DNA of 64,000 nucleotides. It comes from Microthrixaceae bacterium (GTDB taxonomy: Bacteria; Actinomycetota; Acidimicrobiia; Acidimicrobiales; Poriferisodalaceae). The notes beneath the pieces are model-generated. The model searched no databases, was not told where the DNA came from, and saw nothing but the letters and a program-made list of their open reading frames with translations. The stretch lies in assembly GCA_011523825.1 (NCBI GenBank), contig WTFX01000029.1, positions 31,820 through 95,819 on the forward strand, read 5' to 3'. The translations under genes were made by a program, and so were the position numbers. Positions 1 through 9,765 of the stretch are shown in pieces (within the stretch, counting starts at the first letter, position 1; every line of letters starts with the position of its first letter).

Positions 1-1734
1 CTGCAGGAAGCGCTGCGCGTCTTCGTCGCGAGTGTCGAGAGCTTCGAGTTGAGCGAGCCCGTGCAGTGGAAGCCGCTCTCGTTGGGCATCTGGGGACCGT
101 CGCGCATGCATCTGCGATTGAACGCGCCGCCGCTGGCCGAACGCGTGCCGGCCGGGACGCTGCCGCCCGCCGACGTTCGGGCAGATCTCGGGACTTCAGC
201 CGAGCGCGATCGCTACCTCGCCTCGATCGCGCCGATCCGCCGGGCGATCCACGACAGCGTCCCCGAACTGATCACGCGCCCGCGTTTCCCGCCCGTGTTT
301 CGGCTCATCGTCACAGCGGCTCGCATCGGTTGGGCCACCTACGCCGGACGATTGCTGGACCGGCGACTCGATCCCGACGCGCGGCGAGAGCAGACGTACC
401 GGCGGCTGCGGCTGGCGGCCACCAAGCTCGGCCCCGCGTACATCAAGCTGGCACAGCTGATCGCGGCCGGCGAGGGAGTCTTCCCCGATGCGCTTGTGGC
501 CGAGTGCCGGCAGTGCCGCGACCAGGTACCAGCCGAGCCATGGAACGCGATCCGCAGCGTCGTCGAGGCCGAGTTGGGAGATCTCGATTCGCGGTTCGCT
601 GAATTCGACACCGAGGCCACGGCCGCGGCGTCTATCGCGCAGGTCCACGCGGCGCGGCTGCCGGACGGCACGAAGGTCATGGTGAAGGTGCAGCGTCCCG
701 GTATCCGCCGACGGGTCGAGCGCGACCTGGCGGTGCTGGCATGGCTCGCGCCCAAGCTCGTGGGCCGCATCCCGATCACGGCGCTGGCCAACCCGCCGGC
801 ACTCGTGGAGCTGTTCGCAGAAACCATCACCGAAGAGCTCGACTTCCGCGTCGAGGTGGCGAACCTCTTCGAAGTCGACCGTGCGCTTCGGGCTACGACC
901 GCTGGACGCTGGCAGGTGCCCGAACCGGTGCTCGACGGCGTGACCGAGCGAGTGATTGTGATGAGCCCGGTAGCGGGCCGGCCGCTGAGCGAGCTGCGTT
1001 CGGAGGATCTTGCCGACGGCGAAGCCGCTGCCATCTTCCGCCAGATGAACGACGCGCTGCTTCACGGTGCGTGCATGAGCGGCGTCTTCCACGGCGACTT
1101 CCACGCGGGGAACGTGTTCATCGACACCGAGGGGACGCCGCCAGGCCAGCCGCCGGTGATCGGACTCGTCGACTTCGGCATCACCGGCCGGCTCGAAGGG
1201 CCCAAGCGGGTTGCCTTTCTGCGCTACGTGGTGGGTCTGCTCACGGGCGACCTGCAATCGCAGATCGCCGGCATGATCGATCTGGGCGCGTTCGGGCCTG
1301 GCAGCAACCCCGAGCGTGTCATCGCCGATCTGCGCCTCGACCGTCCCGGCTTCGACCCGCTCGAACTCACCGAGGACGAGTTCACCGCCGAGTTCCGTGC
1401 TCTCATCTCGGGGCTGCTGGCGAACGGCGCACGCATTCCCAAGGAATTGATGCTGTTCATCAAGAACTTCGCCTACCTGTGCTCGGTGACCGGCGAGCTG
1501 GAGCCCGAGATGGAGGTGCTGGCCCAATTCGAGCGCATCGCCTCGTCGTTCTTCGCCCGCAACGGCGTGCGGATGGCCACCGAGATCGGCTTCTCCCCTG
1601 CCCCCGACGACGTCGACGAACGCATCATTCGCCAAGCCATGGGCATCTCACCCAGACATGAGCGGGTCACCTGGCGGCTCATCCGCGGGCGCCGCACGGA
1701 CCTCAAAGATCGTGTAAGCAACCCGAATCGCTGA
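1..1734 (+). CDS. ABC1/UbiB-family atypical kinase (5' end outside window)
   Basis: A member of the ABC1 (AarF/UbiB/ADCK) protein-kinase-like family, whose members support isoprenoid-quinone or lipid metabolism at the membrane. The frame is open to the window edge; the first in-window start is a TTG at 49, and residues before it read as protein, so the true start probably lies upstream. Counting from the TTG, the family 'KxGQ-like' segment KLGPAYIKLAQ sits near residues 126-136, an Ala-rich nucleotide loop and the VMVKVQRPG lysine near 200, the catalytic GDFHAGN near 350 and the metal-binding DFG about 25 residues later. The canonical KLGQ glutamine is kept but the preceding glycine is alanine. 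The substrate cannot be read from sequence. A two-gene SDR cluster follows after 24 nt, possibly in the same transcript. Confidence 0.85.
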   Translation: MQEALRVFVASVESFELSEPVQWKPLSLGIWGPSRMHLRLNAPPLAERVPAGTLPPADVRADLGTSAERDRYLASIAPIRRAIHDSVPELITRPRFPPVFRLIVTAARIGWATYAGRLLDRRLDPDARREQTYRRLRLAATKLGPAYIKLAQLIAAGEGVFPDALVAECRQCRDQVPAEPWNAIRSVVEAELGDLDSRFAEFDTEATAAASIAQVHAARLPDGTKVMVKVQRPGIRRRVERDLAVLAWLAPKLVGRIPITALANPPALVELFAETITEELDFRVEVANLFEVDRALRATTAGRWQVPEPVLDGVTERVIVMSPVAGRPLSELRSEDLADGEAAAIFRQMNDALLHGACMSGVFHGDFHAGNVFIDTEGTPPGQPPVIGLVDFGITGRLEGPKRVAFLRYVVGLLTGDLQSQIAGMIDLGAFGPGSNPERVIADLRLDRPGFDPLELTEDEFTAEFRALISGLLANGARIPKELMLFIKNFAYLCSVTGELEPEMEVLAQFERIASSFFARNGVRMATEIGFSPAPDDVDERIIRQAMGISPRHERVTWRLIRGRRTDLKDRVSNPNR

Positions 1735-1758
1735 TCATCACGCGCACGAGGAGGGGCA

Positions 1759-2625
1759 ATGACGGCATCGGACACAGCGCCGCATGGAGCGGCGGCATCA
1801 AGCACAGCGGGCCGGATGGCGGGCAAGGTTGCGGTGATCACCGGCGGAGCGTCGGGGATCGGACGGGCCTGTGGGCTGCGCTTCGCCGCCGAGGGCGCCT
1901 CGATCGTGGTGGCCGACCTGAACCCCGATCGCGCGGCGAACGTCGTCGACGAGATCAACGCGCTGGGCTGCGAGGCCGTCGCCGTGCAGGTGGACACCTC
2001 CGATCAGGAGCAGAACGACGCCATGGCCGATGCCGCAGTCGACGCCTTCGGGCGCATCGACGCCTGCGTTGCGGCAGCCGGGATCTCGCACTCCGGCTAT
2101 GTGAGCCGCGAGATCTCCGAGCAAGCCGGGCAGGACCGCTTCGACCGCGGCGACATGTTCTTCATCGACAAGTCGCTGGAATCGTGGCAGCGAGTCATCG
2201 ACGTCAACCTCACCGGGGTGATGCTCACGAACCAGGCCGTGGCCCGCAAGATGCGCGACAACGGCGGCGGCGCCATCGTCAACATCTCGTCGATTGCCGG
2301 CACCAACGTGCTCAAGGGCAGCTCGGACTACTGCGTGTCCAAGGCCGGCGTATGGATGCTGACCCGCTGCGCCGCCCTGGAGCTCAGCCGCTACGGCATC
2401 CGCGTCAACGCCGTCGGGCCCGGCTATATCCAGACCTCCATGAGCGGCGCTGTGCTGGGCAACGAGCGGTGGGTGCGCGAACGCGAACGCGAGACCCCGC
2501 TCGGACGCCTCGGCGAGCCAGACGACATCGCCAACGCCTGCCTGTACCTGTGCAGCGACGACGCCAGCTTCGTGACCGGCGAGATCATCTTCCCCGACGG
2601 CGGCGTCATGGCTGCTGGCCGCTAG
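1759..2625 (+). CDS. Short-chain dehydrogenase/reductase (SDR), copy 1
   Basis: Classical NAD(P)-dependent SDR, 288 aa. The nucleotide-binding motif GGASGIGR lies near residues 29-36 and the catalytic tetrad is N150, S178, Y191 and K195 (YCVSK). An Asp (VADLNPD) after beta-2 favours NAD(H) over NADP(H). A strong GAGGAGGGG ribosome site sits four nt before the ATG. The N-terminus has about 20 extra residues before the fold, and a loop between the AGIS segment and helix 4 is enlarged by roughly 20-25 residues (VSREI...DKSLESWQRV), a feature shared with the next gene. The substrate is unknown; family members act on hydroxysteroid, acyl or alcohol substrates. The gene is a close tandem paralogue of the following SDR. 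Confidence 0.9.
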   Translation: MTASDTAPHGAAASSTAGRMAGKVAVITGGASGIGRACGLRFAAEGASIVVADLNPDRAANVVDEINALGCEAVAVQVDTSDQEQNDAMADAAVDAFGRIDACVAAAGISHSGYVSREISEQAGQDRFDRGDMFFIDKSLESWQRVIDVNLTGVMLTNQAVARKMRDNGGGAIVNISSIAGTNVLKGSSDYCVSKAGVWMLTRCAALELSRYGIRVNAVGPGYIQTSMSGAVLGNERWVRERERETPLGRLGEPDDIANACLYLCSDDASFVTGEIIFPDGGVMAAGR

Positions 2626-2682
2626 GCCGCCGGCACATATGCCGCGGGCGGAACATCAGGCAGAACACACGAGGGCAGCACC

Positions 2683-3501
2683 ATGAGCCGAATGGACGGC
2701 AAGGTCGCAGTGATCACCGGCGGGGCATCGGGCATCGGCCGGGGGTGCGCACTGCGCTTCTCCGAAGAGGGGGCATCGGTGGTGGTGGCCGACCTGAACC
2801 CCGATAGGGCCGAGGCAGTTGCCGCGGAGATCACCGATCACGGCCGCCAGGCGACCTGGACGCAGGTGAACACGGCCGATCCTGAACAGAACGAGGCCAT
2901 GGCCGACGCCGCGATCGCTGCGTTCGGCCGCCTCGACGCCTGTGTTGCCGCGGCAGGCATCTCCCATGCGGATTACGTCAGCCGTGAGATCCCTGACCAG
3001 ATCGGCCAGGACTCCTGGCAGGGGGGCGACCAGTGGCTGCTCCACAAGTCGCTTGAGTCGTGGCAGCGGGTGCTCGATGTGAACCTGACTGGGGTCATGC
3101 TCACCAACCAGTCGGTTGCGCGCCGAATGCGGGACAGCGGCGGCGGTGCCATTGTGAACATCGCCTCGGTGGCCGGCTTGATGGCGCTGCCCGGCGGAGC
3201 GGACTATTGCGTGTCCAAGGCAGGCGTGTGGATGCTCACCCGCTGCGCGGCGCTGGAGCTCAACCGGTACGGCGTCCGGGTGAATGCTGTCGCTCCGGGA
3301 TACATCCGCACGCCCATGACGGCATTCATGACCCATAGTGACGAATGGGTGCGCGGGCGCGAGCGCGAGACGCCTCTGGGTCGGCTCGGCGAGCCCGCTG
3401 ACATCGCCAACGCCTGCCTCTACCTGTGCAGCGATGAGGCCAGTTTCGTGACCGGCGAGATCATCTGCGCCGACGGCGGCCTCGCGGCCGATATCCGCTG
3501 A
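2683..3501 (+). CDS. Short-chain dehydrogenase/reductase (SDR), copy 2
   Basis: 272-aa SDR clearly paralogous to its upstream neighbour: same GGASGIGR motif (13-20), same VADLNPDRA segment, same enlarged loop (VSREIPDQIGQD...) and same C-terminal SDEASFVTGEI. Catalytic residues are N134, S162, Y175 and K179. It lacks the N-terminal extension of copy 1. Divergence is concentrated in the enlarged loop and around residues 165-172, which border the active site, so the two copies may differ in substrate. Located 57 nt after copy 1 on the same strand, with a GGGCAGCACC leader just before the ATG. Function beyond NAD(H)-dependent oxidoreduction cannot be assigned. Confidence 0.9.
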   Translation: MSRMDGKVAVITGGASGIGRGCALRFSEEGASVVVADLNPDRAEAVAAEITDHGRQATWTQVNTADPEQNEAMADAAIAAFGRLDACVAAAGISHADYVSREIPDQIGQDSWQGGDQWLLHKSLESWQRVLDVNLTGVMLTNQSVARRMRDSGGGAIVNIASVAGLMALPGGADYCVSKAGVWMLTRCAALELNRYGVRVNAVAPGYIRTPMTAFMTHSDEWVRGRERETPLGRLGEPADIANACLYLCSDEASFVTGEIICADGGLAADIR

Positions 3502-3548
3502 GGATTCCAGACGGTGTGTCACGTGCAGAGCGAACGGGCAGCAACGCG

Positions 3549-4469
3549 ATGAGCCTGCTGGTTGCCGTCGAGCCCCACTGCTGGCGGCGCCCCGTGCTGG
3601 CCGAGGCGGTGGTGCGCGGCGGAGGCACGGTCAGCACGCCGGAGGGCGCAGCGGCGCTGGTGTGGGCCGAGCCCACGCAGGCGCACCTCATCGGGGAACT
3701 GGTGGACGCCAATCCCGGCATCGGATGGGTGCAATTGCCGTACGCAGGCATCGAACCGGTCGTCGACATCGTGACCGCCCGGCCCGCTATCGAGTGGTAC
3801 TGCGGCAAGGGCGTGTACGCAGAACCCGTGGCCGAGCACGCATTGATGCTGGCGCTGGCCGGCATGCGAGGCATGGCCACCTACGCCCGGGCAACAGATT
3901 GGGCAGCCCCCGAGGGCCGCAATCTGCTCGGCGCGTCGGTGACGGTGCTGGGCGGCGGGGGCATCACCGACTCGCTCCTGCGCCTGCTCGGGCCGTTCGG
4001 CTGCGAGGTGACGGTGGTGCGCAACCGGCCGACATCCATGAGAGGAGCCGCGCACGTCGTAGGGCCAGGCGAGCTGGCACAGGTGCTGCCGGGCACCGAT
4101 GTGCTGTTCCTCGCGCTGGCGCTGACGCCCGACACCGCGGGCATCATCGGATCGGCCGAGCTGGCGGCGCTGCCCGATCACGCGTGGATCGTGAACGTGG
4201 CACGTGGCGGGCACATCGTGACGGACGACCTCGTCGAGGCACTGCAGGCCGGCCAGATCGGCGGCGCCGCTCTGGACGTGACCGATCCCGAACCGCTCCC
4301 TCAGAGCCACCCGCTGTGGAGCCTGCCCAACTGCCTCATCACCCCGCACATCGGCAACACGCCCGAGATGGGTCTTGCGCTGCTGGCCGACCGGGTGGCC
4401 GTCAATGTGGCCCGCAGGATTGCCGGCGAACCGCTGGTTGGGCCGGTGTATCTGGACCTGGGCTACTGA
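3549..4469 (+). CDS. D-isomer-specific 2-hydroxyacid dehydrogenase
   Basis: NAD-dependent 2-hydroxyacid dehydrogenase of the D-3-phosphoglycerate dehydrogenase superfamily. The catalytic triad is visible: Arg in NVARGG, Glu in DPEPL and His in TPHIGN. The Rossmann motif is VLGGGGITDSLL, with a fourth glycine in place of the usual GxGxxG spacing. At about 306 aa it matches single-domain-pair family members without an ACT domain. The ATG at 3549 starts directly at the first beta strand (SLLVAVEP). An in-frame GTG at 3516 has a GAGGA about 11 nt upstream and would add 11 residues, so the start is uncertain. It follows the SDR pair and ends 18 nt from the convergent pheT end. Confidence 0.86.
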   Translation: MSLLVAVEPHCWRRPVLAEAVVRGGGTVSTPEGAAALVWAEPTQAHLIGELVDANPGIGWVQLPYAGIEPVVDIVTARPAIEWYCGKGVYAEPVAEHALMLALAGMRGMATYARATDWAAPEGRNLLGASVTVLGGGGITDSLLRLLGPFGCEVTVVRNRPTSMRGAAHVVGPGELAQVLPGTDVLFLALALTPDTAGIIGSAELAALPDHAWIVNVARGGHIVTDDLVEALQAGQIGGAALDVTDPEPLPQSHPLWSLPNCLITPHIGNTPEMGLALLADRVAVNVARRIAGEPLVGPVYLDLGY

Positions 4470-4487
4470 TCTGACGTTGCTCTGCGG

Positions 4488-6926
4488 TCAGCGGAGGCTC
4501 GCGTCGTGGGCGCGCTCCACGGCGTCGATGCAGCGCTGGCGGATGTCGGCAGCCTGCTCGTCGGTGAGCGTGCGATCATCGGCTTGGAGGCGCAGGCGGA
4601 AGGCCAGCGATCGGGTGCCCGGGTCCATCTGATCGCCTCGGTAGATGTCGAAGAGGTTGACCGAGCGCAGTTCATCGCCGCCTGCAGCGAGCAGCGTGCT
4701 GCGCACCTGTGACGCTTGAACGTGATCCGGAACCGCGAATGCCAAGTCGATGTCGCTGGATGGGTAGGTCGAAACCAGCTCGTAGGGCCGGTCGGCGGCT
4801 GCCGATGCCGCCGCGAGCAGGGGTTCCACGTTGACCTGGAGCCAGGCGCAGCGTTGTGCGAGACCGTGGCGTTCGCAGACCACAGGGTCGATCTCGCCCA
4901 CGACGCCGACCGGCTGCCCGTCAAGCAGCATCTGGGCTGCCCGCACCGGGTGCATGCCGTCGAGGTCGTTCGCGTTCTCGAGATCGAGTTCGAGGCCAAA
5001 TGCCGATGAGATGAGCTCGGTCAGATGCACCGCATCGGCCGCTCCGCCACCCGCCCAGATGACGCCGAGGTGCTCGGTCTCGGTGGGCAGCACCCGAGCG
5101 GCGACATCGTCGGCACCGCCCGTGGGCGGCGGGCCGAACACCACGCCGATCTCGAACAGCGACACGGTGTCGTTGCGGTGGGAAGTGTTGTACGCGGCCG
5201 CGGTGAGCAGGCCAGGAAGCAGCGACGGCCGAAGCACCGACTCTTCTGTCGCGAGCGGGTTCAGCAGCCGCACCGGTTCTGCGCCGTCGATCCCCGCCCG
5301 GCGCACGGCATCGGGGGCCAGGAACGGGTTGGGCATCGCTTCGGACAGGCCCGCCCCCACCAGCACACGCCGCAGGTCGCGACGCAAGCGTTGGGCCGGC
5401 GTCAGTCGACCCGGCTCGGGTGAGCGCGGGACGGTGCGGCCCAGTCGCTGGTACCCGTAGTGGCGAGCCACCTCCTCGGCCACGTCGGTCTCAGTCGCCA
5501 CGTCCGGCCGGAAACTGGGAATGGTCACTTCCAACGCCCCGTCAGCAGCGCCGCCGTCGCGTTGCGCGTCGTCATCAAGCACGGCGCACTGCAGGCCGAT
5601 GGGATCGAGCAGGCCACGCAGCTCATCGGCGCTGAATGGCCTCCCCAGCAGGTGGCTCATGCGGGCCGGGCGCACGCGGACTCGGGTGGGTGGGGGCAGG
5701 TCACCCCGGCCGTCGAGCCGACCGCTGCACACCGACACGCCGCCCGGGGTCACCCGGTCCAGCAGCTCGCAGAACCGGTCCAATGCGACCGGCACGAGCT
5801 CATGGTCGGTGCCTCGCTCAAAGCGCATCGAAGCCTCTGAACGCAGGCCCAGTCGCTGGGACGTGCGGGAGATCGACAGACGATCCCACCACGCGAGCTC
5901 GAGCAGCACCGCAGTGGTGCTGTCGCTGATCTCGGTGTTCTCGCCGCCCATCACGCCTGAGATGCCAATCGGCCGATCGTCACGGTCGACGATCAGGCCG
6001 TCACCCCGGAGCATCTCGCGTTCGCTGCTGTCGAGCGTGACGAGACGCTCCCCACCGGCCGAACGTCTCGTGCCGAGGTAGCCCCCGGGCACGAGTGCCA
6101 GATCGTAGGTGTGGTTCGGCGTGCCCAGCTCGAGCATCACGTAGTTCGAGACATCCACCACGGAATTGATCGGACGCATCCCGCACAACGTGAGCCGGGC
6201 CTGCATCCACAGTGGCGATTGGCCGATGGACACGTCCCGGATGACGCGCACGCCAAACCGACCGCAAAGATCACCGTCGATGATCTCCACCGATGCCACC
6301 GTCGAGATCTCCTCGCCGGACTCGCTGACGACGGGATCAGGGATCCGGAAGGACACGCCGAGCCGGGCCGCCAGATCGCGTGCCACACCGGCCACCGACA
6401 TGGCGTCGGGACGGTTCGGGTTCACTTCCAGGTCGTACAGCACATCGCCGGCCAGGCCGAGCTGCGACATGAGCGGCGCGCCGAGCTCCATATCGGCGGG
6501 CAGGATCATGATGCCCTCGGCGTCGGCACCGAGCGTGAGTTCCGCTGCGGAGCAGCACATGCCCTCAGACACTTCGCCGCGCATGCGTCGCTCGCTGATC
6601 TGCATGCCGTCCGGCATCGTCGCGCCGATAGTGGCGAGCGGCACCAGGTCGCCGACCGACATGTTGAACGCGCCGCAGCAGACCTGCAGCGCACCGTCGG
6701 TTCCCTCACCCGTGAAACCGGGCAACTCGACGTCCACGAGCTGGATGCGGTCGGCCTCGGGGTGAGGCCGCAAACCGGCTACACGGGCAACCACAACACC
6801 GTCGAGCGACGGCAGGATGCGCATCTCCTCGACAGCCATGCCGAGGTCGCTCAGGTGATCGGCCAACTCAGCAGGATCGCCCTCGATGGGCGCGAACTCG
6901 CGCAGCCAGCTCAGCAGCACCTTCAT
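4488..6926 (-). CDS. pheT: Phenylalanine-tRNA ligase beta subunit
   Basis: Beta subunit (812 aa) of the (alpha-beta)2 enzyme that charges tRNA-Phe. Domains in order: N-terminal MKVLLSWLREF segment, EMAP-like tRNA-binding domain (about 40-150), B3/B4 domain carrying the editing site, B5 domain (about 400-480), a class II-like catalytic-fold remnant, and a C-terminal FDX-ACB anticodon-binding domain (about 718-812, YPSSDIDLAF). It follows pheS by 37 nt and ends the infC-rpmI-rplT-trmH-pheS-pheT transcription unit. Length and architecture are normal. Confidence 0.97.
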   Translation of the reverse strand: MKVLLSWLREFAPIEGDPAELADHLSDLGMAVEEMRILPSLDGVVVARVAGLRPHPEADRIQLVDVELPGFTGEGTDGALQVCCGAFNMSVGDLVPLATIGATMPDGMQISERRMRGEVSEGMCCSAAELTLGADAEGIMILPADMELGAPLMSQLGLAGDVLYDLEVNPNRPDAMSVAGVARDLAARLGVSFRIPDPVVSESGEEISTVASVEIIDGDLCGRFGVRVIRDVSIGQSPLWMQARLTLCGMRPINSVVDVSNYVMLELGTPNHTYDLALVPGGYLGTRRSAGGERLVTLDSSEREMLRGDGLIVDRDDRPIGISGVMGGENTEISDSTTAVLLELAWWDRLSISRTSQRLGLRSEASMRFERGTDHELVPVALDRFCELLDRVTPGGVSVCSGRLDGRGDLPPPTRVRVRPARMSHLLGRPFSADELRGLLDPIGLQCAVLDDDAQRDGGAADGALEVTIPSFRPDVATETDVAEEVARHYGYQRLGRTVPRSPEPGRLTPAQRLRRDLRRVLVGAGLSEAMPNPFLAPDAVRRAGIDGAEPVRLLNPLATEESVLRPSLLPGLLTAAAYNTSHRNDTVSLFEIGVVFGPPPTGGADDVAARVLPTETEHLGVIWAGGGAADAVHLTELISSAFGLELDLENANDLDGMHPVRAAQMLLDGQPVGVVGEIDPVVCERHGLAQRCAWLQVNVEPLLAAASAAADRPYELVSTYPSSDIDLAFAVPDHVQASQVRSTLLAAGGDELRSVNLFDIYRGDQMDPGTRSLAFRLRLQADDRTLTDEQAADIRQRCIDAVERAHDASLR

Positions 6927-6963
6927 CGGGCCAGCCCCCTTCGCCGAAGCAAACCTGCGGGCA

Positions 6964-8076
6964 TCAGAACTGGCTGAGGAAGCGGATGTCGTTGGTGTAC
7001 ATGTCTCGCAGGTCGTCGATGCCGTGACGCATCAACGCCAGGCGGTCGATGCCGAAGCCGAAGGCGAAGCCCGTCCATTCCTCGAAGTCGATGCCACAGT
7101 TGGCGAGCACGTTGGGATGCACCATGCCGCAGCCGCCCAGCTCGATCCAGCCGGTCCGCTGGCAGGTCTGGCAGCCGGAGCCTTCGCAGATCACGCAGTT
7201 GATGTCGAACTCGGCGGATGGCTCGGTGAACGGGAAGTACGAGGGGCGCAGCCGCGACGAGATCGACTTGCCGAAGTAGGCCGAGGTGAACTCCTCGAGC
7301 GTGCCCGCGAGGTCAGCGAACGAGATACCCCGGTCGACCACGAGGCCCTCGATCTGATGGAAGACCGGCATGTGGCTGGCATCCGCTGTGTCGCGCCGGA
7401 ACACACGCCCCGGGCAGATCGTGTAGATCGGCGGCGGCTGCACTTCCATCACCCGGATCTGCACCGGCGAGGTGTGGGTGCGCAGCACCACGTTGGATGC
7501 TTCACCGCCCTCGCCGTCGCCGAGCTCGCTGCGCTCGCCGAGGTCCAGGTAGAGCGTGTCCCACATGGAACGGGCGGGATGCGCGGACGGCAGGTTGAGC
7601 GCCTCGAAGTTGTACCAGTCGGTCTCGGCCTGAGGCCCTTCGGAGACCGTGAATCCCATGCCGACGAACACGTCCTCGAGGCGTTCGGTGGTCTGGGTGA
7701 CCAGGTGCAGGTGGCCGCGCTCGGGTCCCGGCGGAGTCTCGGTGAGGTCGAGCCATTCGCGCTGCAGCTGTTCACGGCGCGCCGAAGCGGTCAGCTCCCG
7801 AGCGGCCTCCGCATGCGCAGAGCGCAACGCCTGCTGGGCATCGTTGAGCGCTCGCCCGACAGCGGCTCGCTGTTCTGGCGGGAGCGAGCCCAGGCCCTGC
7901 TTGATCTGCCCGAGTGCGGACTTGCGCCCGAACAATCCCGACTCCGCCTGTGCCAGCTCCTCGCTGGTCGACGCGGCGGTGACCGCAGCCAACCCCTGGC
8001 TGCGCGCAGCGTCGATGCTGGCGAGCAGCGCTTCGGGCGATGCCTCAGCGGGGGTGCCGCTGGCTGGGCCGTTCAC
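6964..8076 (-). CDS. pheS: Phenylalanine-tRNA ligase alpha subunit
   Basis: Catalytic alpha subunit, 370 aa. An N-terminal coiled-coil (about 15-105) is followed by the class II core: motif 2 region PVFHQIEGLVVD and motif 3 FGFGIDRLALMRHG near the C-terminus. A four-cysteine insertion (CVICEGSGCQTC, about 300-312) is seen in many bacterial PheS proteins. The GTG start at 8076 has no obvious Shine-Dalgarno, consistent with coupling to the upstream methyltransferase gene 43 nt away. Confidence 0.97.
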   Translation of the reverse strand: MNGPASGTPAEASPEALLASIDAARSQGLAAVTAASTSEELAQAESGLFGRKSALGQIKQGLGSLPPEQRAAVGRALNDAQQALRSAHAEAARELTASARREQLQREWLDLTETPPGPERGHLHLVTQTTERLEDVFVGMGFTVSEGPQAETDWYNFEALNLPSAHPARSMWDTLYLDLGERSELGDGEGGEASNVVLRTHTSPVQIRVMEVQPPPIYTICPGRVFRRDTADASHMPVFHQIEGLVVDRGISFADLAGTLEEFTSAYFGKSISSRLRPSYFPFTEPSAEFDINCVICEGSGCQTCQRTGWIELGGCGMVHPNVLANCGIDFEEWTGFAFGFGIDRLALMRHGIDDLRDMYTNDIRFLSQF

Positions 8077-8119
8077 GGCAGGCAGGGTACGAGCCGGTAC
8101 CGACGAATGGTCGGCATGT

Positions 8120-8890
8120 TCAGGCGCGCGGCCTCATTGCGTACATCAGCACGGCAGCGGCCACGGCAACGTTCAGCGAATCGACGGGGTGCTGCATGGG
8201 AATCGAGACCGCCACGTCGGTGCCCCCGACCGCCTCGGCTGACGGACCATGCGCTTCGTTGCCCACCACGAGCGTCATGCGCTCAGCGATCGGCAGCCGG
8301 TCCACACCGACGTCGCCGTCGGGTGTCGCTCGCACGCGCACGTGGCCGGCGTCGGACAGCGCGCTGAGCACCTCAGCCGTCGAGTGTCCGCGGCACACGA
8401 GCGGCCCGAAGGTGAGCCCCGCAGCGCCGCGCAGCGCCTTCGGGCTCCACAGGTCCGTCGAACCGTGCGTGGCGATGACCGCGCCGAACCCGGCAGCGAC
8501 GGCGCTTCGTACTACGGCGCCGGCATTGCCCGGGTCGCGAACTGCTTCGAGCACCACCACCCGCTCTGCCATCGCCGCCTCATCGAGCGCTGCATCGGCG
8601 AAGGGCGCTATGGCGAGCACCCCTTGGGGATTCATGGCATCAGCGAGCGGGTCAAGCACGTCTGCGGGCACCGGATGGACCGCTCCGATCCGTTCCCGGT
8701 AGCCGCCGCCCAAGCGCAGAGCGTCGGGATGATCATCGCGAGCACCCTGCGGCGCGTAACGGCCGACGAGTTCTGGGCGAGCGAACACAGCTTCGAGCGT
8801 TGCCCCGCTGGCCAGCGCTCCGTCAACCGCCCTGGGTCCCTCGACGACGGCCAGGCCGGAGGCATCTCGCTGGCGCCGGTCGCGCACCAA
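8120..8890 (-). CDS. TrmH/SpoU-family RNA 2'-O-methyltransferase
   Basis: SPOUT-class SAM-dependent 2'-O-ribose methyltransferase acting on rRNA or tRNA. The three conserved blocks are present: NAGAVVRSAVAAGF (motif 1), LVVGNEAHGPS (motif 2) and VSIPMQHPVDSLNVAVAAAV (motif 3, forming the trefoil knot). The N-terminal substrate-binding domain begins VRDRRQRDASGLAVVEG. The first usable start is TTG at 8890. The frame continues upstream as protein-like residues (SRLSRL) to the rplT stop without ATG or GTG, so a non-canonical start is possible. Its place between rplT and pheS is typical of this operon in many bacteria. Confidence 0.9.
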   Translation of the reverse strand: MVRDRRQRDASGLAVVEGPRAVDGALASGATLEAVFARPELVGRYAPQGARDDHPDALRLGGGYRERIGAVHPVPADVLDPLADAMNPQGVLAIAPFADAALDEAAMAERVVVLEAVRDPGNAGAVVRSAVAAGFGAVIATHGSTDLWSPKALRGAAGLTFGPLVCRGHSTAEVLSALSDAGHVRVRATPDGDVGVDRLPIAERMTLVVGNEAHGPSAEAVGGTDVAVSIPMQHPVDSLNVAVAAAVLMYAMRPRA

Positions 8891-8946
8891 GCGTGACAGC
8901 CGCGACAGCGCGGCTTGTGACGGCGGTTGCGGGCCGGAGTGTGTGC

Positions 8947-9345
8947 TCAGGCTGCTGTGCTGACGGCGCCGCCGTCACCGGCGTTCGGGCCACGGACGGC
9001 GGCCTCGGCGCGCTCGGCGATCGCAGCAAATGCTGCGGGGTCGCTCACCGCGAGGTCTGCCAGGTGCTTGCGGTCGACCGCGACGCCTGCCACGTCCAGC
9101 CCGTGCATGAGGCGGCTGTAGGTGGTGCCGTTCTGGCGCGCAGCGGCATTGATGCGCTGGATCCAGAGGCGCCGGAACTCGCCTTTTCGGGCCCTGCGGT
9201 CGCGGAACGCGTACTGCCCGCTGTGCATGACCTGCTCATTGGCGGCCCGGAACGACCTGCTCTTGTTGCCGTAGTAACCCTTCGCCTTGCCGAGCGTCGC
9301 CTTGCGACGGGTGCGGCTGGCTACGGATCGCTTGACTCGTGCCAC
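8947..9345 (-). CDS. rplT: 50S ribosomal protein L20
   Basis: Early-assembly large-subunit protein. The N-terminal basic tail ([15 protein letters not shown]) and the [17 protein letters not shown] segment are diagnostic. At 132 aa it is slightly longer than the usual ~118-120 because of an acidic/glycine C-terminal tail (from about residue 115). The GTG start is preceded by AAGGA with 9-nt spacing. Confidence 0.98.
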   Translation of the reverse strand: MARVKRSVASRTRRKATLGKAKGYYGNKSRSFRAANEQVMHSGQYAFRDRRARKGEFRRLWIQRINAAARQNGTTYSRLMHGLDVAGVAVDRKHLADLAVSDPAAFAAIAERAEAAVRGPNAGDGGAVSTAA

Positions 9346-9447
9346 GTTGATCTGTCCTTGCTTGCCTTGGATTGCCTGCGGGGCTTGTCCGCGGATCGTG
9401 TGCCTGGGAACCGTTTCGGCCGCGGGTCGTGTTTTCCAGAGTGCGGC

Positions 9448-9642
9448 TCAGCGGCCGAGCATCCGGTTGACGCGCTTGGCGTCGGCTGCCGACACTTCGC
9501 CTTCGAGTGCCAGCCATCGCTTGCGCGCTGACGACTTCTTCTCCAGCAGGTGATTCCGGTTGCGCTTGCGGCGCACGAGCTTGCCGGAGCCGGTGGTCTT
9601 GAAGCGCTTCTTGGCGCCGCTGTGAGACTTCATCTTGGGCAT
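9448..9642 (-). CDS. rpmI: 50S ribosomal protein L35
   Basis: 64-aa L35: [15 protein letters not shown] at the start and KRVNRMLGR at the end. The reading frame stays open 36 codons upstream, but the protein homology begins exactly at this ATG (9642), so the shorter start is taken. Lies between infC and rplT in the standard order. Confidence 0.97.
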   Translation of the reverse strand: MPKMKSHSGAKKRFKTTGSGKLVRRKRNRNHLLEKKSSARKRWLALEGEVSAADAKRVNRMLGR

Positions 9643-9765
9643 GGTGTTGCTGCCTTGCTTGTGGTGGATCGAACTGTGTGGAACACGCGGGCTGGTTGCG
9701 TGGTCGTGAGCGGCGCGCACAACGCTCAGCCTCTCGGCCGCACGCGCCACCCGTGTCGCCGCGAC

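Noticed and set aside
196..1635. Long antisense frame across the kinase gene
   Set aside because: Typical GC-rich codon-position shadow; the plus-strand frame has clear kinase motifs.
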